Positions 16,039 to 22,500 of a stretch of DNA of 22,500 nucleotides are shown here, piece by piece. The position numbers were made by a program, and so were the translations under genes. The DNA is from Paulinella micropora. Its lineage: Eukaryota > Cercozoa > Imbricatea > Euglyphida > Paulinellidae. The notes beneath the pieces are model-generated. The model ran no database searches. It had not been told where the DNA came from and saw only the letters and a program-made list of their open reading frames with translations. The stretch covers positions 32,501 to 55,000 of the forward strand of contig WBZZ01002039.1 in assembly GCA_019918135.1 (NCBI GenBank). The letters are read 5' to 3'. Every line of letters begins with the position of its first letter. Positions within the stretch are counted from its first letter, which is position 1.

Positions 16039-16202
16039 TAAAACATCTTAGAAGAAGTTAAAGAAAGCGATTTTTACAAAATTTACAATAGACTTAATAG
16101 AGATGAAGAAAGAGTTATAACAGATACTAATAAAGATTTAATTATAAAAACTACGGGAATAAAGGCAGAATACAGCCGACAGCAATTAGTAATTAATATG
16201 TT
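16039..16202 (+). pseudogene. Micro-inverted coding segment, right copy
   Basis: Mirror of 6176-6339. The plus strand is open for about 50-55 codons, while the surrounding helicase pieces are on the minus strand. Confidence 0.6.
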
Positions 16203-16683
16203 TAAAAAAATTAGGGTTTGCAAAGCTAAACACATTATTTTTATAAAATCTGTCTAAATTCCTATAATTTTTTATTTTTGTTTCGTCGTCGTGGTCTCTA
16301 TACCATTTCGCCGCGGTCGGGTATGTTTCCATATTATAAACCACCTTTAAACGATATTTTTTTATCTGTGTTCTCTCTTCGTTCGTTAATTGCTCCGCCT
16401 TTGACTTCTTAAAAAGCTTGTCGGCCTCCTCTTTCGTTATCCCTCTGGCCTCCGCTAGTTCTTCGGCCTCCTCATCTTTTAGCCGTGCCCCCGTTTGTTT
16501 TATGTTGCTCTTTATTGCTTCTTTATTTTCGGCCCCGTTTTCGTCTGGTATGTTTTCCACCGTATTCCCATATAGTATTTGATTTTTTATAAAGTTTTCT
16601 ATATAGTTGTTTTTATCTCTGTTGTCTTGTGCTGTTAATTTTGCTACTAATTGCGGGTATGGGTGGTGCTCATCTAAAACGGC
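16186..16683 (-). pseudogene. Helicase C-terminal extension, first piece, right
   Basis: Mirror of 5695-6192. The open frame extends from about 16683 without an ATG and overlaps the end of the preceding ORF in another frame. Confidence 0.6.
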
Positions 16684-17330
16684 CTAAGGGTGTTCGGGTC
16701 TAATTCGTGCTTGCTTAAATAACCCTTTAAACCCTTTAACAAATCCGTCTTGTCGCTATAAATTCCCGCTAATATGTCCTCGTAATTGGTCGGCCGTTCT
16801 ATGTTTATTTGTTCTATATTTACTAATATTTCGTCGCTTATCGGGTATCTAATCCGCCTTAACATCTGGCACGCATCCCCGCTACTGTTGCTTCCGTTCG
16901 TGAATAATCCGTAAATTTTATTATAATGTTCTGCTGTATCATACGATACGGCAGACTGAACACACGGCGAGACGGCTATAAAATCATATCTGCCCCATAT
17001 CTCATTTATATTACCTTCGGCTTCTTTAACTTCGGGCTCGTTCATGGTGTCCGTAGTAATTAAAAGGGCCTTGATATTTCGGCCTTTTGTTAGGTATTCA
17101 AAAATACATTTTATTTTATCTATATTCTTATTAGAAGCTACATAAACTCGCTCGCCCTTGTCTAAGCTATCATAAACGGCCCTTATTATTTGTTCGTCGT
17201 TCTGCCCTAACAGTATTTTAAGGGGTCTATGGTGTGCTCGGCTGTCATTAATAAAAATCTTCGCTTCTAAATTATCGCCCGCCATTTTCGCCCAGTCCGT
17301 CATATTATCGGCCGTTAAGTTAGCAGACAT
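16674..17330 (-). CDS. UL9-like SF2 helicase C-terminal domain, right copy
   Basis: Translation identical to 5048-5704, with SF2 motifs III to VI at the same residues (SANLT 2-6; Q155-x-x-RR-x-R161). Confidence 0.75.
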   Translation of the reverse strand: MSANLTADNMTDWAKMAGDNLEAKIFINDSRAHHRPLKILLGQNDEQIIRAVYDSLDKGERVYVASNKNIDKIKCIFEYLTKGRNIKALLITTDTMNEPEVKEAEGNINEIWGRYDFIAVSPCVQSAVSYDTAEHYNKIYGLFTNGSNSSGDACQMLRRIRYPISDEILVNIEQINIERPTNYEDILAGIYSDKTDLLKGLKGYLSKHELDPNTLRPF

Positions 17331-18111
17331 ACAAATAATTTTTTTTAGTGTTCCTTAAAACTGTGTAAAGGGTCATTAAATTAAAATTCGCTTTCGGGTT
17401 GTTTTTGAATGTGTCCGCATTAAGGTGCCTTAAAGCCTGGTCGGCCTCGTCTATTATAATAAGCCCTATCGGGTCGTTTTTTATGTTCCAGCTCAGATAA
17501 TTTAAGCTGTCTAATTGAATTATACTTTTTTTATTTGTTATGAGTTCGTTGCCCTCGCGGTCCAGATAACAGAAAAACCCTAATTTTTTAAGCTCTCGGG
17601 CATTCTGCTTACTTAATATAATTCGTTGAGTTAATATTAATATTTTCCCGTTCGGGTTCTCGTCCGTATATTTTTTAATAGCTTTCATAAGGGCCACACT
17701 TTTACCCGTGCCTAAATTGCTTCTAAGGCCTATCAACTGGCGGCGGTTCTTCTTCTCTGCCGTCATCGCATATAATAACCCTTGTATATCCGCGCACCAT
17801 TTCTCGCGGGACTGTTTCACATTTTCATAATCAAAAGTATTTATAAATTCTTCTAACGTGCTTTGTTGTAATTTCCTTTTATTTTCGGTATATTTTTTAA
17901 TGTGTTCTTTTTGTTTTTCCTCCTTCTTAACTTTGAAAAGGGGGTATAACTCGCCCGCGGGTTGTTTCGCACACATATAAAAGCATTTACCGCATTTTGT
18001 AATAAACACCGTGTCGCAGTTGTCCGCCGTGTGTGTTCTATTATGTGTTTTACAATATCCCGCCCTCAACCTCTTGAAAAATAAACATAATGTCCCGTCG
18101 TCGTTTTTCAT
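17320..18111 (-). CDS. Zinc site and UL9-like helicase N-terminal half, right copy
   Basis: A 263-codon ORF equal to the C-terminal part of the left 433-codon ORF: Cys/His cluster, Walker A GTGKS and Walker B DEAD all present. It is separated from the primase part by the one-base deletion at 18261-18266; the frame is open upstream of the ATG at 18111 to that point. Confidence 0.7.
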   Translation of the reverse strand: MKNDDGTLCLFFKRLRAGYCKTHNRTHTADNCDTVFITKCGKCFYMCAKQPAGELYPLFKVKKEEKQKEHIKKYTENKRKLQQSTLEEFINTFDYENVKQSREKWCADIQGLLYAMTAEKKNRRQLIGLRSNLGTGKSVALMKAIKKYTDENPNGKILILTQRIILSKQNARELKKLGFFCYLDREGNELITNKKSIIQLDSLNYLSWNIKNDPIGLIIIDEADQALRHLNADTFKNNPKANFNLMTLYTVLRNTKKNYLYVC

Positions 18112-18230
18112 TATGTGTTTAACTCCTTCTATATTTTTGAATATGTCGGGCTTATATTTCTCTAACGCGTTAAAGGCTTTTTTATATATTGCTAAGCAGT
18201 CTATATCCGTTTCGCCCGCCTGTATGTTCT

Positions 18231-18620
18231 CTATTTCTTCCTTAGTAAATATAAGGCCCGTTTTTTATGGTCTTTTTTAATTTTTCCCGCCCATTCGTTA
18301 AACCTTCGCCCCCGCCCTACTTCGCTGTTTTCCTCTATCTGTGCTTCTTCCATTTGCTCGGCTCGTTTCATCACTCCCGCCATTTGCTCGGCCTCCTCAT
18401 TTATCTCATATTCACCCACAGCAGATATTAAACACTCTTTAAAATTCTCTTTTGTTAATGGTTTATCGGTTCTTATAAATGTTCGCGGTCCGTCTATTTC
18501 TTTGTTGCTTAAAACGGTTCTAAATAATTGCCGTCGGCCATAAGCTTTATACGGTGCCGTATCAAATCCCGTTTTATTATCATTCTCAATAAGTCGTTCA
18601 ACCTCCAAACCGTCAGACAT
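18231..18620 (-). CDS. Primase C-terminal part, truncated right copy
   Basis: A 129-codon ORF identical to the start of the left 433-codon ORF until the shortened homopolymer, then about ten out-of-frame residues to a stop. Contains the D20/Y24/R30 motif of AEP primases. Confidence 0.6.
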   Translation of the reverse strand: MSDGLEVERLIENDNKTGFDTAPYKAYGRRQLFRTVLSNKEIDGPRTFIRTDKPLTKENFKECLISAVGEYEINEEAEQMAGVMKRAEQMEEAQIEENSEVGRGRRFNEWAGKIKKDHKKRALYLLRKK

Positions 18621-18630
18621 CGGCGGGGCC

Positions 18631-18933
18631 TCATATGCTATTAAATGATAAAGATAACCGCCATAAACGGCCTTTTTTTCCGTGTGCTTCTAATACGGCT
18701 ATTTTATCGGGGCTACATCCAAACACCCGCGCAAACTCATTTATTATATTTTCTCTAATCGTTGCTTCGTCTGCTTTCATTTCTTTTTTCGTTTTGAAGT
18801 CTTTTTCATAATCCGCATAAGGTCTTACCCCGTCCTCTATACTTTCGTAAATAGTCGGGTTTTTTGCTTCGTTTAAAATGTCATATAACTCATCGAGGGT
18901 CGCCGTTTTGTAGTCTTCTTTTTTTGTTCTCAT
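18631..18933 (-). CDS. AEP primase catalytic N-terminal part, right copy
   Basis: Translation identical to 3444-3746, including D41-x-E43, and ends at the same frame break. Confidence 0.65.
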   Translation of the reverse strand: MRTKKEDYKTATLDELYDILNEAKNPTIYESIEDGVRPYADYEKDFKTKKEMKADEATIRENIINEFARVFGCSPDKIAVLEAHGKKGRLWRLSLSFNSI

Positions 18934-18988
18934 TTTATCATAAAACCTAATCTTTAAACGGTTCTTAATGATTTTTTTTATTTTCTTT

Positions 18989-19051
18989 TCAAGGGTCGGC
19001 CCCCCTACTGTGTAGAGTGTCGGGCTCTATAAGTTGTTGTTTTGTTTCCAT
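18989..19051 (-). pseudogene. Primase N-terminal fragment, right copy
   Basis: Mirror of 3326-3388: ATG at 19051, stop after 20 codons, G6 run on the minus strand as in the left arm. Confidence 0.5.
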
Positions 19052-19211
19052 TCTCAAAGCTATATAATAAGAATTATATTTTTTTGTTTAAATTAATTAA
19101 TTATTTATAAAAATATTAACGAAAATTAATTAAAATGTTCTATATAGAAAAAAACATATTAAATATTTGTTTATATAAATTTATAAAATATATTATATAT
19201 ACCTACACGAG
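19052..19211. promoter_or_regulatory. AT-rich intergenic region before the primase, right
   Basis: Mirror of 3166-3325 with a TTCTATATAGAAAAAAAC box (about 19138-19155). Confidence 0.45.
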
Positions 19212-19280
19212 ATGACAGCACAAGCAGACAAACCGCAACAATAACAAACCCCCGAAGAAACGGCCCAACCACAGCTATCT
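19212..19280 (+). pseudogene. Possible N-terminal fragment of the 90-aa paralogue, right
   Basis: ATG at 19212, Gln-rich start, in-frame TAA after ten codons. A C run is five here and four in the left copy. Ends at the GC-rich island. Confidence 0.3.
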
Positions 19281-19410
19281 GGCCACACTCAGGCTGCCGC
19301 ACCCTCAGCGGACTCAGTGGCTTGGGTAGTTCAGTCAGTCTATCATGATGACGACAGTGGCCTGCCAGTTTCCTTGTTGACTCCGGGTCGCAGTGTCAGT
19401 GTGGAGGGCT

Positions 19411-19628
19411 CAGTCGCCCTGTCTGCCGGTTGCCGTACTGGCTCCTGAGTCGCAGTCACGAGCGATGCTGAGGCGCGCTCTGTCACACCTGCCATCTCCC
19501 AGCTGCGACTCTGTGGGCTCAGTCCCTGTCTGCCACTGCAGTTTCCGTACTGGCTGCTGACTCGCTGTCACGAGTGATGCTGAGGCGCGCTCTGTCACCT
19601 CTGCCCTCTCCCAGCTGCGACTCTGTAG
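19411..19628. repeat. 111-bp tandem duplication, right
   Basis: Mirror of 2754-2970. Confidence 0.85.
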
Positions 19629-19832
19629 GACGTCACTTAGTAGTGAGGGCAGTCTGCCGTGCCGGCCGCGAGCCAATGCACTGCGGGGCAGCCAGTGCGG
19701 CGTCGGCACAGTAAACACGCTGCGCCGGGGGACTGCCCCCCCCGCCCCCCCCTTGCCGCAACACGTGTGCCGGACCAGAGGCAGCGTGACGCCCATGTGA
19801 CACTAGTCTGATAAGTCAACCTCTTCAAACGC

Positions 19833-19965
19833 GATGATGATGATGGTGATGCTGATGGTGATGCTGATGGTGATGGTGATGATGATGATGATGATGATGG
19901 TGATGATGATGGTGGTGATGATGATGGTGATGATGGCGATGATGAGGAGGAGGATGAGGATGAAT
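19833..19965. repeat. (ATG)n trinucleotide tract, right
   Basis: Mirror of 2418-2550, with interruptions in different places. Confidence 0.9.
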
Positions 19966-20093
19966 GGACGGTTCAAGATGGCGGGGCAGGCGGCGTGACG
20001 CTGTTTACACTAAATACGCCACCGCTTTAAGCCACACTGGCCAGTGCTTAATCATGATTTAATAGTATGACATGTCTGTGTGACTGGCATTGA

Positions 20094-20468
20094 GGAAATA
20101 GAGGTAAAAAACCGCCGTGTGAAATAGAGGTAAAAAACGGTATATCTTATTATTATCAATATCTCCCGAGGAAGAATAAGGAGGGCCAGACGGTATTTTA
20201 TAAGCATACTTTAACATATCACAAACGGACAGACAAAAAAAGGCAGAATAGACAGGACAGCCCACAAAACACCCAGAAGAAGCAACGAAAAATAAACGAC
20301 ATAAAACAAGCATTTGAAGATAACTCAGAAAATATAACCCTTCAATAGTTTGAAACCCTAAACAGAATATTTAAAGAGTTAGACATAACGGCCATAAAAG
20401 AAACCTTAATAAGATTATATGGCCCTAATTTACAGCAACCACCAGCAGACGAGGCGGCGGCCGTTTAA
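20094..20468 (+). pseudogene. Broken paralogue of the 90-aa gene, right copy
   Basis: One frame runs from 20094 to TAA 20466-20468, interrupted only by TAG at 20346-20348. The middle (about 20127-20290) matches the layout of the 90-aa protein: N/D-G, Tyr-rich strand, K-N/K-x-G turn, second Tyr-containing strand, then a strongly basic Gln/Lys/Arg tail. After the TAG come about 39 further plausible codons. There is no ATG at the beginning, where a 26-bp tandem duplication (GAAATAGAGGTAAAAAAC at 20095 and 20121) and the GC-rich island intervene. Confidence 0.6.
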
Positions 20469-20520
20469 AAGCCTTAATAATTGAAATAGTGCTTTTTTTT
20501 TGTAATTTTAGAATTAATAT

Positions 20521-20585
20521 ATTTAAACATAAAATATATAGACATTATATATAGACACGGAGGAAAACGGGCACGAAAAAAAGGA
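20521..20585 (+). promoter_or_regulatory. Promoter/leader of the 84-aa gene
   Basis: TTTAAACATAAAATATATAG, then ACATTATATATAGACACGG and AGGAAAACGG, directly before the ATG. The same ~55-bp block precedes the 46-aa gene (20875-20936) with few changes. Left-arm mirrors: 1799-1868 and 1449-1515. A shared promoter is inferred. Confidence 0.6.
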
Positions 20586-20840
20586 ATGACACAGCCAACG
20601 ATAAGCGACCCAGAATTAAAACGAGCGGTTGAAGCCGTGCAAGGTGAAATAGATGCATTAGAGTGTTATATAACAAAATACAAAAACGGCGAACACGACG
20701 TAATATATATTAATTTATCAATGCGAAAAATAGAACAATACATAGAGGAAATCCCGCGTTCATATATAAGCGATGTTTATCGTAAAAGACTACAGACATA
20801 TAAAAGCGATTTTAACTCATATATAACGAATAACGGATAA
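20586..20840 (+). CDS. 84-aa small protein of unknown function
   Basis: An intact ORF following the shared leader. Acidic/amphipathic first half (residues about 8-30, with A/V/I/L spacing of a helix), then a Tyr/Lys/Arg-rich second half with several YI and R-K pairs, probably a second long helix. No signal peptide, membrane segment or recognised domain. The left copy (1545-1798) has lost one base. It sits outermost but one in the arm, transcribed toward the flank, in tandem with the 46-aa gene. Confidence 0.65.
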   Translation: MTQPTISDPELKRAVEAVQGEIDALECYITKYKNGEHDVIYINLSMRKIEQYIEEIPRSYISDVYRKRLQTYKSDFNSYITNNG

Positions 20841-20874
20841 TGAGCAATTAATTATTTATTTTTTATTTAAATAT

Positions 20875-20936
20875 ATTTAAACATAAACTATATAGACATT
20901 ATATATAGACACGGAGGAAAAGAGGCACGGCAAAAA
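20875..20936 (+). promoter_or_regulatory. Promoter/leader of the 46-aa gene
   Basis: Near-duplicate of 20521-20585: TTTAAACATAAACTATATAG, then ACATTATATATAGACACGG, ending in a GGCACGGCAAAAA leader before ATG 20937. Confidence 0.6.
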
Positions 20937-21077
20937 ATGGATTTTAAAACAATAGACTATAAGGACCCTGAGGACCTTAAAGGCAAAATACGGGCAATTA
21001 CTAAAAATTATTCTGATAGCCTAATAATATTATTAATAGACCTTATAAAGCAAAAGGGGGGCAATCAAACATATTAA
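20937..21077 (+). CDS. 46-aa small protein of unknown function
   Basis: An intact short ORF starting directly after the duplicated leader. Residues 3-20 are charged (two D-P/D-L acidic patches with Lys), and residues 27-38 are a hydrophobic SLIILLIDLI helix too short and polar-flanked to be a sure membrane span. Support comes mainly from the leader shared with the 84-aa gene. The left copy (1309-1448) is frameshifted. Its stop lies 40 bp from the microsatellite. Confidence 0.55.
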   Translation: MDFKTIDYKDPEDLKGKIRAITKNYSDSLIILLIDLIKQKGGNQTY

Positions 21078-21116
21078 AAAATTTAAAATGGACTTTAAGC
21101 ACACTTCAACATATTG

Positions 21117-21155
21117 ATAGAAAGATAGAAAGATAGAAAGATAGAAAGGTAGATC

Positions 21156-21189
<34 letters not shown>

Positions 21190-21221
21190 CAGATGATAAA
21201 TAGATAGATAGATAGATAGAT
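21117..21221. repeat. GATA microsatellite, right inner
   Basis: GAAA-to-GATA tetranucleotide array, mirror of 1165-1270. Confidence 0.9.
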
Positions 21222-21679
21222 ATGTTTAATGTTTTATCTATGGGCGTGGCTTAGCTTGAAAAGCCATGGCCTCCTATACTACCCCCGGACAAGAACTTTC
21301 AGCACCGGCCAAGCTGCACACCAACCACTGTCTCGCTGTGGTTGGTGTCTGTGCCCAGTTCAAGCCGAAAGGTAGCCGAGCCCTTTTGAACTATACGGGA
21401 CAACACTAGAACACTCCCCAGGAGCGTGTGCCCTAAGGAGATGATGTCACACGCAAGTCGAGGTTTCAGGAGTTCACGCTCGTTGTGAGTTACCTTCTAC
21501 AACCCCGACTTCATCAACCCTTTGCATCACGCCCCGACTTCATCAGCCATGGTCAGGAGTTGGTTGCCTGTTTAGCCCTTGCGCTGCGCGCGATTAACGG
21601 CGGACACAAAATCGTCATTGTAGGAGATAGTTAGATCTGAACCCCAGGCTGAGTTGCCAGTGGCAGAGACCGTCTCCAG
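21222..21679. repeat. ~450-bp dispersed repeat, copy R1
   Basis: Mirror partner of 706-1164, with the same hairpin and duplicated motif. Confidence 0.85.
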
Positions 21680-21813
21680 GGATAGATAGATATATAGATA
21701 GATAGATAGATATGATATGATACACGCAGTGCGCTCGCTGGCAGCACACTATAGGAAATATAGACAAATATAGATGGGAAGATAGGTAGATAGATAGATA
21801 GATAGATAGATAA

Positions 21814-21856
<43 letters not shown>

Positions 21857-21879
21857 GATAAATAGATAGATAAAAAGAT
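21680..21879. repeat. GATA microsatellite between repeat copies, right
   Basis: Mirror of 509-705, including the ~50-bp non-repetitive interruption (about 21716-21775). Confidence 0.9.
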
Positions 21880-22330
21880 ATGTTTAATCTATGGGCGTGG
21901 CTTAGCTCGAAAAGCCATGGCCTCCTATACTACCCCCGGACAAGAACTTTCAGCACCGGCCAAGCTGCACACCAACCACTGTCTCGCTGTGGTTGGTGTC
22001 TGTGCCCAGTTCAAGCCGAAAGGTAGCCGAGCCCTTTTGAACTATACGGGACAACACTAGAACACTCCCCAGGAGCGTGTGCCCTAAGGAGATGATGCCA
22101 CAAACAAGCCGAGGTTTCAGGAGTTCACGCTCGTTGTGAGTTACCTTCTACAACCCCGACTTCATCAACCCTTTGCATCACGCCCCGACTTCATCAGCCA
22201 TGGTCAGGAGTTGGTTGCCTGTTTAGCCCTTGCGCTGCGCGCGATTAACGGCGGACACAAAATCGTCATTGTAGGAGATAGTTAGATCTGAACCCCAGGC
22301 TGAGTTGCCAGTGGCAGAGACCGTCTCCAG
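21880..22330. repeat. ~450-bp dispersed repeat, copy R2
   Basis: Mirror partner of 61-508. Confidence 0.85.
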
Positions 22331-22382
22331 GGATAGATAAAAAGATAGATAGATAGATAGAGAGATAGATAGATAAACAGAC

Positions 22383-22430
<48 letters not shown>

Positions 22431-22500
22431 CGATAAATAGATAAATAGACAGATACATGGCTAGGTAGATAGATAGATAAATAGATAGATAGACAGATAG
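22331..22500. repeat. GATA microsatellite at window end
   Basis: Imperfect GATA array with AAAC and CAGA interruptions, running off the window. Confidence 0.95.

Larger units (their letters stand above)
15717..19051 (-). pseudogene. Primase-helicase, right copy, whole locus
   Basis: Mirror of 3326-6661 with the same frame changes and the same micro-inversion, plus one further break: an A7 run in the left copy (4111-4117) is six long here (18261-18266), splitting the 433-codon ORF. Protein-level differences from the left copy are otherwise very few. Confidence 0.75.
19281..20047. mobile_element. GC-rich (CAT)n island, right copy
   Basis: Mirror of 2336-3098, with a shorter ATG/CAT tract, an interrupted poly-C run (near 19735-19752) and several single-base differences. 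Edges CTGGCCACACT and CCACACTGGCCAGTGC. Confidence 0.55.
10801..22500. repeat. Right arm of giant inverted repeat
   Basis: This is the reverse complement of the left arm from about 9949 down to 1. It differs by a 1656-bp insertion (12522-14177), a 17-bp deletion next to it (around 12470), an extra 21-bp repeat unit (11556-11681), two fewer 11-bp units (15016-15076), and a one-base-shorter homopolymer at 18261-18266 that breaks the helicase frame. The inner junction is at about 10801-10808, where a short AAGAT match is the last similarity to the left arm. Confidence 0.95.

Noticed and set aside
1..22500. Palindrome as a simple missed-adapter read artefact
   Set aside because: The arms differ by a 1.66-kb insertion with clean ends, an in-frame 21-bp unit, two 11-bp units, substitutions and a unique 850-bp spacer; a folded single read would give identical arms. 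A more complex misassembly is not excluded.

Overview
This window looks like eukaryotic, probably metazoan, genomic DNA carrying an integrated virus-like or plasmid-like DNA replicon. The reasons are long (ATCT/GATA)n microsatellites, dispersed ~450-bp non-coding repeats, a GC-rich (CAT)n island of different composition, intronless AT-rich genes with short TATA-rich spacers, and a eukaryotic-virus-type primase-helicase. No tRNA, rRNA, bacterial operon signal or CRISPR array was seen. The host cannot be named from sequence alone.

The main structure is a giant imperfect palindrome. Positions 1-9949 reappear in inverted orientation at 10801-22500, around a unique spacer (9950-10800). Mirror-image coordinates sum to about 22,380-22,400 outside and about 20,755 inside; the jump is caused by a 1.66-kb insertion (12522-14177) present only in the right arm. 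The arms also differ by repeat-unit counts, small deletions, single-base indels and substitutions, so they are two real diverged copies rather than one read folded back on itself.

Each arm, from the outside inwards, holds: (i) GATA/ATCT microsatellite with two copies of a ~450-bp hairpin-containing repeat; (ii) two small genes (46 and 84 codons) with near-identical promoter leaders, intact only in the right arm; (iii) a broken paralogue of the 90-aa gene, apparently split by a GC-rich (CAT)n island; (iv) a large primase-helicase region (archaeo-eukaryotic primase motifs, Cys/His zinc site, herpes UL9/origin-binding-protein-like SF2 helicase) broken into several frames and containing a ~160-bp internal inversion; (v) a 30-codon ORF; (vi) a ~750-bp non-coding repeat field with a herpes-oriS-like inverted repeat and a recurring GAGCCGACCG box, a good candidate replication origin; (vii) a 90-aa gene, a 101-aa gene on the opposite strand, a 339/346-aa zinc-finger/coiled-coil protein with 7-residue repeats, and a 157-aa proline-rich Cys-cluster protein. 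The central spacer holds one more Cys-cluster gene, broken by homopolymer shifts and a stop.

Taken together the content suggests a self-replicating element: a primase-helicase, an adjacent candidate origin, and small DNA-binding or regulatory proteins. No capsid, packaging ATPase, protease, integrase or family B polymerase was recognised. Most reading-frame breaks lie in homopolymers and are shared by both arms. They mean either decay before the inverted duplication, systematic assembly error, or (least likely) programmed shifting.
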